Part shown: one piece after another, positions 39,008 to 49,009 of the stretch
Layout of the letters: each line of letters opens with the position of its first letter
Numbering within the stretch: the first letter of the stretch is position 1
DNA from: an uncultured Arachnia sp.
GTDB taxonomy: Bacteria > Actinomycetota > Actinomycetes > Propionibacteriales > Propionibacteriaceae
Reading direction: 5' to 3'
Assembly (NCBI GenBank): GCA_947499145.1
Contig: CANMNB010000005.1
Span: 186,001-250,000 of the forward strand
Length of the DNA stretch: 64,000 nt
Notes under the pieces: generated by a model
Database searches by the model: none
Seen by the model: only the letters and a program-made list of their open reading frames with translations
What the model was told of the DNA's origin: nothing
Translations under genes and position numbers: made by a program

Positions 39008-39901
39008 TCAGTGCTCGTCGCCCTGGGCCAGGGCATCCAGCCGTGGCGTGGCGGACTGTGACTCGGCGAGTTCGGGCACGTCAGCGGGCTCGGGTTGGTC
39101 GGTTTCGAGCTCGTCGAGATGCCGCGTGACGAAGCCCTTGAGGTTGTCCCGGAAGCGGGCCTCGAACTCCCGCAGCGCTGCGACCTTCTCCTGCAACTGC
39201 CCCTGCTCCCGCTCGAGGGCGGCGAACAACTGGTGTCGGCGCTCGTCGGCCTGGGAGTTGACGCTGTCGGCGTTCTCCTGGGCGGAGCGGGTCATCTGCT
39301 CGGCGTTGACACGAGCCTCGGACTCGATCCGCTCGGCCTTGGTCCTCGCGTCGGTGGTGATCTCGTGCGCGGCGCGCTCGGCCTCCGACAGCTTGCGGCT
39401 GGCCTCGTCCTCGGCCTCGGCGACCAGTCGCTCGGCCTGCTCCGTGTGGATCTGCACGAGTCGCACGACCGCCGGGCTGGCGTCAGCGCTGGTGGTGACG
39501 GTCAGGGTCTCGGCATTGCTGGCGACCTCGGACACGCGCTGGTTTCGGGCGTCATTCAACTCCCCCCGAACGCGTTCGAGCTCGGCGCGCAGGCGATCGT
39601 TCTCCTCCTGGAGGCCGGCATCCTGTCCTGGGGCCCCGCCCTGGCGGGCCGCCTCGAGCTCGGCGCGCAGCGCCGCGATCTCCTCGTCCCGGGCTGCGAC
39701 GGCACCCTCGTCGCCCTCGCCGGTGCTCTGACCGGCCGCCTCGGCCTCGCGACGGAGCAGGTCTCGCTCGTTCTCGTACTGCGCGAAGGACTCCTCCACC
39801 TTGTCGATGAAGTTGTCGACATCTGCGACGTCGTAGCCGGTTGCGCCCCGACGCGCCATCCGGAACCGGACTCGGCGGACCTCTTCCAGGGTCAGAGTCA
39901 T
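39008..39901 (-). CDS. divIVA: DivIVA/Wag31 polar growth and division protein
   Basis: Coiled-coil scaffold at curved membranes (297 residues). The N-terminal membrane-binding and dimerisation domain is clear (MTLTLEEVRRVRFRM; ATGYDVADVDNFIDKVEESF). A Gln/Glu/Ala-rich coiled coil follows to about residue 115, then a linker, and a second long coiled coil (about 150-260) rich in AEDEASRKLSEAE-type heptads. ATG 39901 has GGAG 6 bases upstream. It follows sepF in the division cluster but has its own promoter and terminator. Confidence 0.94.
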   Translation of the reverse strand: MTLTLEEVRRVRFRMARRGATGYDVADVDNFIDKVEESFAQYENERDLLRREAEAAGQSTGEGDEGAVAARDEEIAALRAELEAARQGGAPGQDAGLQEENDRLRAELERVRGELNDARNQRVSEVASNAETLTVTTSADASPAVVRLVQIHTEQAERLVAEAEDEASRKLSEAERAAHEITTDARTKAERIESEARVNAEQMTRSAQENADSVNSQADERRHQLFAALEREQGQLQEKVAALREFEARFRDNLKGFVTRHLDELETDQPEPADVPELAESQSATPRLDALAQGDEH

Positions 39902-39958
39902 TCTAGTCTCCAAGGGTCTGTATCCCTCCGGCGGCTTGTCCTCCCGGAGGCAGTTGTG

Positions 39959-39987
39959 AGGCTACTCTAGTGGGTCGTCGATGCCAA
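39959..39987 (-). promoter_or_regulatory. Promoter of divIVA
   Basis: On the minus strand TTGGCA (39987-39982), a 17-base spacer and TAGCCT (39964-39959); leader about 50 bases. Confidence 0.5.
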
Positions 39988-40009
39988 CGAGTGGGATGCG
40001 CCGCGCCGG

Positions 40010-40519
40010 TCAGCTCTGGTTGAAGAAGCCCCCGGAGACGAGCCGCTCCTTGTCCTCGGGTCCCACCACGAGGTTGGCTGGGCAGAGGAGGAAGACCTGG
40101 CGTGAGACGCGCTCGATGTTGCCGCGCAGTCCGAAGATCAAGCCGGCCGCGAAGTCGACGAGCCGCTTGTCCTCGCCGGACTCCATGTCCGAGAGGTTCA
40201 TGATGACCGGGATGCCGTCGCGGAAGTTCTCGCCGATCGCCCGTGCCTCGTTGTACGACCGGGGCCGGACGCTCACGATACGGCTGATGTCCGCCACCTC
40301 CGGCTCGGGGGTGGGCGCCGGCGCGCTCCGACGTCGTTCCACGCGCTGGTCCACCTCGCTGCGTTCGGGGAGACGCGACACCCGACTCACCTCCTGGCTG
40401 GGTAGTTCGTCGGCGTAGAGGTCGTCCGACGGCTCCGCGGCGTAGTCCTCGTCGTCACGGTCGTTGTAGCGGCCGTCCTCGACCAGGCCCATCCACTCGG
40501 CCAACTTGCGTACGCCCAC
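40010..40519 (-). CDS. sepF: Cell division protein SepF
   Basis: Membrane anchor for FtsZ (169 residues). A short amphipathic N-terminus (VGVRKLAEWMGL), an acidic and Pro-rich linker, then the SepF beta domain (about residues 80-165) with SYNEARAIGENFRDGIPVIM and VDFAAGLIFGLRG, ending FFNQS. GTG 40519 has an excellent GAGGAGGT site 4 bases upstream. In actinobacteria SepF replaces FtsA/ZipA. A terminator separates it from ftsZ. Confidence 0.95.
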   Translation of the reverse strand: MGVRKLAEWMGLVEDGRYNDRDDEDYAAEPSDDLYADELPSQEVSRVSRLPERSEVDQRVERRRSAPAPTPEPEVADISRIVSVRPRSYNEARAIGENFRDGIPVIMNLSDMESGEDKRLVDFAAGLIFGLRGNIERVSRQVFLLCPANLVVGPEDKERLVSGGFFNQS

Positions 40520-40599
40520 AGCTACCTCCTCGTTCTTCTCCTGCGGGAACCCTACCCGGGGCCGGGCCGGGGGCGCTGAACGAGCGCCGCGACACGCGC

Positions 40600-40638
40600 A
40601 AAAAGAATCAGCGCCCCGCTGCGGGTCGGGGCGCTGAT
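40600..40638 (-). terminator. Rho-independent terminator after ftsZ
   Basis: Perfect 12-base-pair stem (40607-40618 with 40627-40638) around an 8-base loop, followed on the minus strand by TTCTTTTT. It is the only textbook T-tract terminator I see here. It lies 12 bases past the ftsZ stop. Confidence 0.9.
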
Positions 40639-40649
40639 CGGTCGGGGTC

Positions 40650-41810
<1,161 letters not shown>

Positions 41811-41840
41811 TACCTGCCCTACTCGTCGTGGGCCCGTTGC

Positions 41841-41885
41841 CCCTAGCTGATGGAAGGCTAGGGCGCCGCGACCCGACACGTCCAA
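41841..41885 (-). promoter_or_regulatory. Candidate ftsZ promoter with overlapping inverted repeat
   Basis: On the minus strand TTGGAC (41885-41880) and TAGCCT (41860-41855) with a 19-base spacer. A perfect inverted repeat, GCTAGGG and CCCTAGC arms at 41857-41863 and 41841-41847, overlaps the -10 and the likely transcript start. A WhiA-like GACAC sits at 41875-41879. Confidence 0.35.
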
Positions 41886-41954
41886 CGTTGTGCGCGGAAC
41901 CCCCGAAAACCACCTCAAGTGCTACTTCAGGGTTTGCGCATCGTGCCGGCCACC

Positions 41955-42683
41955 CTACCGCGTCGTTGGATAGCCGGGCGCTGAGACGTCGTAGACGTCC
42001 GCCTCCGTCGCGAGCAACGCGCCGAGCACCTCTGCCTTGAAGCCGGACTGCTCCGCGCTGCCCCAGACCACCGTGGCCCCGTCCTCCAGTGACATGGCGA
42101 TCTGGTCGACGGCACGGGCGTCGAGGCGCTCCACGCGCGAGGCGACCTCTGAGGGCAGGTGGGCCACGACGGTGGCCACGTCCGAGAGCAGGCGCTCATC
42201 GGCCTCCGGGTCGACCTCCGCGACGACGGCCCCCTCCGGAGGCTCGGGGGTGGAGTGGAAAACCGTCCCCGTGGCGTCCACCCAGTCGAAGCCGGCGTCG
42301 ACTTCCCGGACAAACGCGCGCGTGCGCTCCGTGACAGCGAACTCCACGACGTCGGGCAGTCGGCGGGTGACGTCCACCTCGGCGACCGGCGGCAGCGCGG
42401 CCACTCTGGCCTCGACGTTCCCGACGTCCAGCGCCACGAGGGGGGTCCCTTCGGCGACGGCGGCGGCGACGACCACCTCGTCCGCGGTGAGGAGCGACAC
42501 CCCGTCGACGCGTTGTTCCCGGACGAGGAACCACGGAGAGAACCAGGCGAGCGCCAGCAGCCCGCCGAAGACAAGGAAGACGCCCCCGACGGACGCGCCG
42601 ACGACGAGGCGGCGCCGGCTCCTGCGCCGTCGTTGCTCCCGGAGCGCACGGGCGAACTCGGCCGGCGAGGAGTCGGGACTCAC
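41955..42683 (-). CDS. ftsQ: Cell division protein FtsQ
   Basis: Divisome bitopic protein (242 residues). Basic cytoplasmic segment ([12 protein letters not shown]), one helix (about 27-47), then the POTRA domain (REQRVDGVSLLTADEV) and the FtsQ beta domain. GTG 42683 overlaps the murC stop (GTGA), which fits coupled translation better than the longer frame to 42755. The sequence ends SAPGYPTTR, close to the family's usual C-terminal proline-containing end. Confidence 0.92.
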   Translation of the reverse strand: MSPDSSPAEFARALREQRRRRSRRRLVVGASVGGVFLVFGGLLALAWFSPWFLVREQRVDGVSLLTADEVVVAAAVAEGTPLVALDVGNVEARVAALPPVAEVDVTRRLPDVVEFAVTERTRAFVREVDAGFDWVDATGTVFHSTPEPPEGAVVAEVDPEADERLLSDVATVVAHLPSEVASRVERLDARAVDQIAMSLEDGATVVWGSAEQSGFKAEVLGALLATEADVYDVSAPGYPTTR

Positions 42684-44131
42684 TCCCCCCCGACCTCCGC
42701 CCGCTGCTTCAGCAGGTCGGCGAGCAGCGGTCCGACGATCGTGACGTCCCCGCACCCGAGGGTGATGATGAGGTCGCCGGGCCGGGCGATCTCGTTGAGG
42801 GCATCGGGCAGGTCGTACTTCTCGGGGACGTAGACGATCTCGTCCTGCCCCGCCCGTCGCGTGGCGTCGACGACCAGTTCGCCGGTCACCCCGGGGATGG
42901 GGTCCTCTCGGGCGCCGCAGATGTCGTTGATGACGGCGACGTCGGCGAGGGTCATGACCTCGCCGAACTCGTCCGCAAAGTCGACGGTGCGGGTGTAGAG
43001 GTGGGGCTGGAAGCAGGCGATGAGCCGACCTCGGAGCCCGGTTGCCTCATTCCCCGCCTCGGTGGCACGACGCGCGGCCGTCAACGCGGCGCGGATCTCG
43101 GTCGGGTGGTGCGCATAGTCGTCGAAGACGCGGATGCCTGCGGTGTCGGTGATCAGCTGGAACCGGCGCAGCGTGCCCTCGAAGCGGGAGAGTGCCTCGA
43201 GCGCGGCCTCGTGGCCGATGCCGAGCAGGCGGCCCACGGCGTACGCCGCGCAGGCATTGGCGAGGTTGTGGTTGCCCGGCACCTGGAGAACGAGCTCGCC
43301 CTCGTCGTCGCCGAACACGAGGGTGGCGGCCACGCCGTTGCCGCGGGCCTCCACCGAGTGGAAGCGAACGTCGGCGTCCTCGGACTCTCCGTAGCGGATG
43401 GTCCGGACGCCCTCGTCCTCCAACTCGTCCGCGAGGGTGCGGGAGCCGTGGTCGTCGACGTTGATCACGACGTGACGGACGACGGGGCGGGTGGCGAAGG
43501 CGCGGAAGCCGTCGGCGTAGGCCTCCGAGGTCCCCCAGTTCACCAAGTGGTCGGCCTCGATGTTCGTGATGACCGCGATCTCGGTGGGGTACTGCAGGAA
43601 GGATCCGTCGGACTCGTCGGCCTCGATGACGAACGCGTCGCCGCGGCCCGCTGCCGAGCTGGTGCCCGTGGTGCTGAGGGGTCCGCCGATGACATAGCTG
43701 GGGTCGGCGCCCGCCTCTGAGAGCAGGACGGCTGTCATCGCGGTGGTCGTGGTCTTCCCGTGGGTACCGGCCACGGACACGCCGCGCTTGCCCACCATGA
43801 GGGCGGCCAGCGCGGCGGAACGGTGCCAGATCCGCAGTCCACGGCGCCGGGCCTCCACGAGTTCCACGTTGTCGGCGCGGATGGCCGACGAGATCACGAC
43901 GGTCGCGGCGTCGCCGAGCTGGGCGGGGTCGTGTCCGACGAAGGTCGTCACGCCTGCGCGTTGCAGCGCCTGGAGGGTGGAGGAGTCGCTCTGGTCCGAC
44001 CCGCTCGTCGGGATGCCGAGCTCGGCGTACATGCGGGCGATGCCGCTCATGCCGGAGCCGCCGACGGCGATGAAGTGGATGGGTCCGATCTGGTCGGCGG
44101 GCAGCACGTCAATCGGGTTGAGCAGTGTCAT
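42680..44131 (-). CDS. murC: UDP-N-acetylmuramate-L-alanine ligase
   Basis: First amino-acid ligase of the peptidoglycan stem (483 residues). IHFIAVGGSGMSGIARM near the N-terminus, the ATP loop VAGTHGKTTTTAM near residue 120, EADESDGSFL, and FDDYAHHPTEI near residue 345 are family marks. ATG 44131 overlaps the murG stop. Confidence 0.97.
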   Translation of the reverse strand: MTLLNPIDVLPADQIGPIHFIAVGGSGMSGIARMYAELGIPTSGSDQSDSSTLQALQRAGVTTFVGHDPAQLGDAATVVISSAIRADNVELVEARRRGLRIWHRSAALAALMVGKRGVSVAGTHGKTTTTAMTAVLLSEAGADPSYVIGGPLSTTGTSSAAGRGDAFVIEADESDGSFLQYPTEIAVITNIEADHLVNWGTSEAYADGFRAFATRPVVRHVVINVDDHGSRTLADELEDEGVRTIRYGESEDADVRFHSVEARGNGVAATLVFGDDEGELVLQVPGNHNLANACAAYAVGRLLGIGHEAALEALSRFEGTLRRFQLITDTAGIRVFDDYAHHPTEIRAALTAARRATEAGNEATGLRGRLIACFQPHLYTRTVDFADEFGEVMTLADVAVINDICGAREDPIPGVTGELVVDATRRAGQDEIVYVPEKYDLPDALNEIARPGDLIITLGCGDVTIVGPLLADLLKQRAEVGGE

Positions 44132-45234
44132 TCGGGTCTCGTCTCCTGGGAGCCCTCGGCCACGGCCAGCACGGCGCGGGCCAGTGCCTCCGCAGCGTCG
44201 GGTGGATGGTGTTGCCGCGCCGCCTGGGACATGGTCCTGAGTCCATCAGGGTCCGTGATCCGCGGCAGCACGTGCTGCACCAGCGTAGCCCCGTCGAGCT
44301 CCGCATCCCGAATCATGGTGCCCGCGCCGGCCTCGACGAGCGACTCCGCGTTGCGGGCCTGCTCCCCGTTGCCCCACGGGAGCGGGACGAAGACCACGGG
44401 GAGCCCGGCGGCAGCCGTCTCCATCACGGTGGCTGCTCCGGCACGGCCGAGCATGAGGTCTGCCGCGCCGTATGCCTCGGCCATGTGGTCGACGTAGGCG
44501 ACAGGGACGTAGCGGGCACCCGTCGGATGCTCGACCACGCGGTGGCTGTCGTCGAAGTTCTTGGCCCCCAGGACGTGGAGGATCTGCACTCCGCCGGCCA
44601 GGAGTGCGTCACGTGCCGCGGCCACGGCGTCGTTGATGCGCACGGCCCCCTGGGAGCCGCCGCTGACGAGCAGGGTCGGCCGATCGGGCGCCAGCCCGAA
44701 CCGTGACCGCGCTTCGGCCTTGTTGATCGCCGGGTGCGCGATCTCGCGTGCCATCGGCATGCCGAGCACGCGACCTCCGGGGAGCTCGGTCTCCGCGAAG
44801 GTGGTCGCCACGACGGCTGCCCAGCGGGCACCGACACGGTTCGCGATGCCGGGCAGCTTGTTGGCCTCGTGCACCACGATGGGCACGCCCAGCGTGCGAG
44901 CAGCGATGTAGGCCGGGATGGAGACGTAGCCGCCGAAACCGACGAGTACCTCGGCGCCGTGCTGCTTGAGGATGCGTCGGGCCTCCGTCACCGACCGGGT
45001 GAGCGTCCAGGGCAGCCTGACGAGGTCCCACGACAGGCTGCGCGGCAGCGGGACGGGCGTGATGAGCTCGAGCGGCAGTCCCGCGGCTGGGATGACGGTG
45101 GTCTCCAGGCCCTTGCTGGTCCCGATGCAGACGACCTCGGTTTCGGGGTCGAGACGCTGGAGCTCCAGGGCGGTGGCGATGAGGGGTGACGTGTGTCCCG
45201 CAGTCCCGCCGCCGGCCAGCGCGACGCGCGTCAC
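44128..45234 (-). CDS. murG: UDP-GlcNAc lipid II synthase MurG
   Basis: Glycosyltransferase (368 residues) that adds GlcNAc to lipid I at the inner face of the membrane. GGGTAGHTSPLIA at the N-terminus, GFGGYVSIPAYIA near residue 95, and VSGGSQGAVRIND with a donor-binding C-domain (GRAGAATVMETAAAGLPVVFVP). Start overlaps the ftsW stop; stop overlaps murC. Confidence 0.97.
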   Translation of the reverse strand: MTRVALAGGGTAGHTSPLIATALELQRLDPETEVVCIGTSKGLETTVIPAAGLPLELITPVPLPRSLSWDLVRLPWTLTRSVTEARRILKQHGAEVLVGFGGYVSIPAYIAARTLGVPIVVHEANKLPGIANRVGARWAAVVATTFAETELPGGRVLGMPMAREIAHPAINKAEARSRFGLAPDRPTLLVSGGSQGAVRINDAVAAARDALLAGGVQILHVLGAKNFDDSHRVVEHPTGARYVPVAYVDHMAEAYGAADLMLGRAGAATVMETAAAGLPVVFVPLPWGNGEQARNAESLVEAGAGTMIRDAELDGATLVQHVLPRITDPDGLRTMSQAARQHHPPDAAEALARAVLAVAEGSQETRPE

Positions 45235-46472
45235 GAGCCTCCCCCAGCCGCGACGACGCTGGTCATGCGAGGTTGCGAGGAGCGCCTGCTGCGCCCCAGG
45301 TGCCGGCGCGCGGCCGGCGTGTCACGTGCCACCGCGAGCAGCACCCCCACGGCCATCAGGTTGGCCATCAGGGCGGAGCCGCCCGAGGAGATGAAGGGCA
45401 GCGGGATACCCAGGACCGGGAGGAGGTGGACCACCACGAGGATGTTGATGAGCGCCTGCGTCAGCAACCACGCGGTCACCCCGGCGGCCGCCAGGCGGTT
45501 GAACATCTTGTCCGACTGGAGCGCGATCGAGAACCCGGCCCGGGCCAGGAGGCCGAACATGGCGACCACGACGAGGACGCCGAAGAGGCCCAGTTCCTCC
45601 CCGATCACGGCGAAGATGAAGTCGGTGTGGGCCGCGTCCTTCAGTCCGCCCCACTTCTGCTTGCTCGCTCCCAGACCGAGGCCCCACCAGCCGCCGCTGG
45701 CCAGTGCGTACAGGGCCGACATGGGCTGGGACGACAGGTCGGTGTTCCATTGTGGGTCGAGGAAGACCTGGATCCGGCTCATCCGGTTGGAGGACCCGAA
45801 CACGAGGAAGACGACCACGGCGACGGCGGCGAGTCCGGCCGGGACCAGCAGCCGGAGCGACGTGCCGACGAAGAACAGCAGAGCCATGATCAGCAGCGCG
45901 ATCACCACTCCGGTGCCCAGGTCACGTCCTGCCAGGACCAGCGCGAGCACGACCAGCGCCCCGGGGACGAACGGGACGAGGAGCTGGTTGGTCTCGTGCA
46001 GGCGGCGGCGCTTCGTGTGGAAGAGCGCTGCCCCCCATACCACCAGGGCGAGCTTGGCGAACTCGGAGGGCTGGAACTGCACCGGCCCGATGCGCAGCCA
46101 GTTGGTGTTGCCGTTGACCCCGTGCCCCAGTGGCGTGAGCACCAGGACGAGGAGCACGACGGCGAGGCTCCAGGCGACCCAGCCGAGCCGGCGCAGCGCC
46201 TCCGTCGACATTCGGCTGAGGACGACGGCCGCCACCACCCCCACCACGAGGAACACCAGTTGGCGGATCGAGTAGTAGTACGGGGACTCGCCGCGGCTCT
46301 GCGCCAGGACGGAGGAGGCCGACAGCACCATCATCGAGCCCAGTGCACACAGGATCCCGACGGCGAAGACGACGACGTAGTAGTCCGCGAGGGGGGCCTT
46401 GTTGAGGGCAGCCAGTGACGGGCGTTCGGCGCCTCGCTCCCGATGTGGTGCGGTGCTCGTCGATGCCGTCAT
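45231..46472 (-). CDS. ftsW: SEDS peptidoglycan glycosyltransferase FtsW
   Basis: Ten-helix SEDS protein (413 residues) that polymerises septal peptidoglycan with its partner PBP FtsI. QFQPSEFAKLALVVW, GRDLGTGVVI and the C-terminal PFISSGGSALMANLMAVGVLL are diagnostic. The N-terminal about 30 residues are polar. It lies 3 bases after murD and overlaps murG by 4 bases. Confidence 0.95.
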   Translation of the reverse strand: MTASTSTAPHRERGAERPSLAALNKAPLADYYVVVFAVGILCALGSMMVLSASSVLAQSRGESPYYYSIRQLVFLVVGVVAAVVLSRMSTEALRRLGWVAWSLAVVLLVLVLTPLGHGVNGNTNWLRIGPVQFQPSEFAKLALVVWGAALFHTKRRRLHETNQLLVPFVPGALVVLALVLAGRDLGTGVVIALLIMALLFFVGTSLRLLVPAGLAAVAVVVFLVFGSSNRMSRIQVFLDPQWNTDLSSQPMSALYALASGGWWGLGLGASKQKWGGLKDAAHTDFIFAVIGEELGLFGVLVVVAMFGLLARAGFSIALQSDKMFNRLAAAGVTAWLLTQALINILVVVHLLPVLGIPLPFISSGGSALMANLMAVGVLLAVARDTPAARRHLGRSRRSSQPRMTSVVAAGGGS

Positions 46473-46475
46473 GCC

Positions 46476-47942
46476 CTACTCCCTCGCCGATCCCGGGTTC
46501 AGGTGCCGCTGCACGGCAGCCTGGAACTGGTCACCCCGGTCGTCGTAGCCCGTGAACATGTCGAGGCTGGCGCACCCCGGGGACAGCAGGACGGTGTCTC
46601 CGTGCCGGGCGAAGCGCGCGGCAGCGGCGACGACGTGGTCCATGACCCCAGTCTCGGTGGAATCGATCATGACCTGCGGCACCTCCGGGGCGTGTCGGGT
46701 CAGGGCGTCGGAAACGATGTGGCGGTCGACGCCGAGGAGGACGGCGGCGCGCATGTGCTCGCGGTGGCGGCTGACGAGGTCGTCGAAGGTGGTGCCCTTG
46801 GCCTGTCCCCCGGCGATCCAGACGAAGGAGTCGCGCCCCCGCATCGCGGACTCGGCCGCGTGCGGGTTGGTGGCCTTGGAGTCGTCGACCCACGTGATGC
46901 CGCCCGCCTCCGCCACGGTCTGGATCCGGTGCCCCGCCAGGCGCAGGTTGCGCAGACCGTCCCTCACGGCGCCGGCCGGGACGCCGAAGCTCCGTACCAG
47001 CGCCGCAGCGGCCAGCGCGTTCTCGACGTTGTGCGGCGCGAAGGGTGTGACGTCGGACAGCGTCGCCAGCTCGAGAGCGGAGTGGCGTCGCTGCTCGACG
47101 AATGCCCGGTCCACGATCGCGTCGTCGACCACGCCGACCATGCTCGGCGCAGGGATCCCGAGCGTGAAGCCGATGGCCCGGGCACCCTCCTGGACCTCTG
47201 CCTCTTCCACCATGCGCTCGGTGATCGGCTCGGCCACGTTGTAGACACAGCTGTGGGACACGCCGGCGTAGATCGTCGCCTTGTCGGCGATGTAGCGCTC
47301 CCGGGCGTTGGGCGCGTCGTACCACTCGAGGTGGTCGTCGTGCAGGTTCAGGACAGCCGCGGAGTGCAACTGCATCGAGCGGGACCAGTGCAGCTGGAAG
47401 CTGGAGAGTTCGACCGCCAGCACGTCGTAGGGCTCGTCGTCGAGGATCGCCTCGACGATGGGCCTGCCGATGTTGCCGACGGCGGCGGTACGAAGCCCGG
47501 CGGCCGCGAGCATCGACTCCACCATCTGCGTCGTGGTGGTCTTTCCGTTGGTGCCGGTGATGCCGAGCCACGGGACCCGTCGGTCGGGCTGCATCATCCG
47601 CCACGCCAGCTCCGTCTCACCCCAGACCGGCACGCCTCGGGAAGCGGCCTGCTGCAGGAGGGGCGCGGTGGGGCGCCAGCCCGGCGAGGTGACCACGAGG
47701 TCGGCGTCGGCGGGCAGGGTGGCGGTCGTCCCCTCGCCGAGCCTGACGGTGACGTCCAGCAGCTCCAGGAGCGAGGCCTTCTCCGCGTGCTTCAGCGACT
47801 CGTCCAGCACGGTGACGCGAGCGCCCAACGACATGAGGCCATCGGCGGCGGCGAAGCCCGAGACGCCCAGCCCTGCGACGACGACGTGTGCACTCGACCA
47901 TGGGGACAGGCGCGTGGCGGTCGCCATCCAGTCCTTCGTCAC
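46476..47942 (-). CDS. murD: UDP-N-acetylmuramoylalanine-D-glutamate ligase
   Basis: Second ligase of the stem (488 residues). [15 protein letters not shown] at the N-terminus, ATP loop [13 protein letters not shown] near residue 120, [19 protein letters not shown] and [12 protein letters not shown] are family motifs. GTG 47942 overlaps the mraY stop (GTGA); ATG 47927 five codons later is an alternative with GAAGGA close upstream. The frame is open further back only as a shadow of mraY. Confidence 0.95.
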   Translation of the reverse strand: MTKDWMATATRLSPWSSAHVVVAGLGVSGFAAADGLMSLGARVTVLDESLKHAEKASLLELLDVTVRLGEGTTATLPADADLVVTSPGWRPTAPLLQQAASRGVPVWGETELAWRMMQPDRRVPWLGITGTNGKTTTTQMVESMLAAAGLRTAAVGNIGRPIVEAILDDEPYDVLAVELSSFQLHWSRSMQLHSAAVLNLHDDHLEWYDAPNARERYIADKATIYAGVSHSCVYNVAEPITERMVEEAEVQEGARAIGFTLGIPAPSMVGVVDDAIVDRAFVEQRRHSALELATLSDVTPFAPHNVENALAAAALVRSFGVPAGAVRDGLRNLRLAGHRIQTVAEAGGITWVDDSKATNPHAAESAMRGRDSFVWIAGGQAKGTTFDDLVSRHREHMRAAVLLGVDRHIVSDALTRHAPEVPQVMIDSTETGVMDHVVAAAARFARHGDTVLLSPGCASLDMFTGYDDRGDQFQAAVQRHLNPGSARE

Positions 47943-49009
47943 TGGGTCACCACCCACTCGGCGTAGAAGAGCCCAATCCCCAACGCCACGCAGAGGCCCG
48001 CGATGATCCAGAACCGGATCACCACCGTGACCTCCTGCCAGCCAAGGAGCTCGAAGTGGTGGTGGATGGGCGACATCTTGAAGATGCGCTTGCCCTTGGT
48101 GGCCTTGAAATAGGCCACCTGCAGCGCCACTGAGCCGGCCTCCATGACGAAGAGCATGCCGAGGACGACGAGCAGGAGCTCGGTGCGGGTCATGACCGAC
48201 AAACCGGCCAGGACGCCGCCGAGCGCGAGGGACCCTGTGTCGCCCATGAAGATCTTGGCGGGTTTGGCGTTCCACCAGAGGAAGCCGAAGCACGCACCGG
48301 CGAAGGCGAGGGCGACAACCGCGAGGTCATGAGGGTCGCGGACCTCGTAGCAGCGGGGCCCCGCCGTGGAGGTGCGAGCACACCACTGGTTGAACTGCCA
48401 GATGTTCACGACGGCGAAGGCGGCGAGCACGAGCGTCGCGGACCCGGCGGCCAAGCCGTCGAGTCCATCGGTGAGGTTCACCGCGTTCGACCAGGCCATC
48501 ACGAGGAAGACGATCCACAGGACGGCGAGGAAGAAGGGCAGGTACAGCCAGTTGATGTCGCGCAGGAAGGAGACGAACTGCGACGCCGGCCGGAGCCCCC
48601 TCTCGTCGGGGAAGTTGAGCGCCAGGACGGCAAACCCACCGCCGATCAGGAACTGGCCGATGAGCTTGCCACGCGCCGTGAGCCCGAGCGAGCGTTCCCT
48701 GGCGATCTTCGACCAGTCGTCGAGGAACCCGAGGGCCCCGAGTGCGCCGGCGAGACCGAGCAGGAGCAGGCCCGACAGTGTCATCGGGTTCCACAGCACC
48801 AGGTGGGAGATGAAATAGGCGCCGATGGCGGAGCTGACGATCACCAGCCCACCCATCGTGGGCGTCCCCCTCTTGACGAGGTGCGCCTTGGGTCCGTCCT
48901 CGCGGATGAACTGGCCGTACTGCTTGCGGGTCAGGTAGGCGATGAGCCTCGGCGTACCGAAGAGTGTGAAAACGAGGGCCAGGCCACCCGCCAGCAGGAT
49001 GTTGATCAT
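47939..49009 (-). CDS. mraY: Phospho-MurNAc-pentapeptide transferase MraY
   Basis: Membrane enzyme (356 residues, about ten helices) that transfers phospho-MurNAc-pentapeptide to undecaprenyl phosphate, giving lipid [44 protein letters not shown] and [10 protein letters not shown] are the conserved cytoplasmic motifs. Start overlaps the murF stop (ATGA). Confidence 0.97.
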   Translation of the reverse strand: MINILLAGGLALVFTLFGTPRLIAYLTRKQYGQFIREDGPKAHLVKRGTPTMGGLVIVSSAIGAYFISHLVLWNPMTLSGLLLLGLAGALGALGFLDDWSKIARERSLGLTARGKLIGQFLIGGGFAVLALNFPDERGLRPASQFVSFLRDINWLYLPFFLAVLWIVFLVMAWSNAVNLTDGLDGLAAGSATLVLAAFAVVNIWQFNQWCARTSTAGPRCYEVRDPHDLAVVALAFAGACFGFLWWNAKPAKIFMGDTGSLALGGVLAGLSVMTRTELLLVVLGMLFVMEAGSVALQVAYFKATKGKRIFKMSPIHHHFELLGWQEVTVVIRFWIIAGLCVALGIGLFYAEWVVTQ

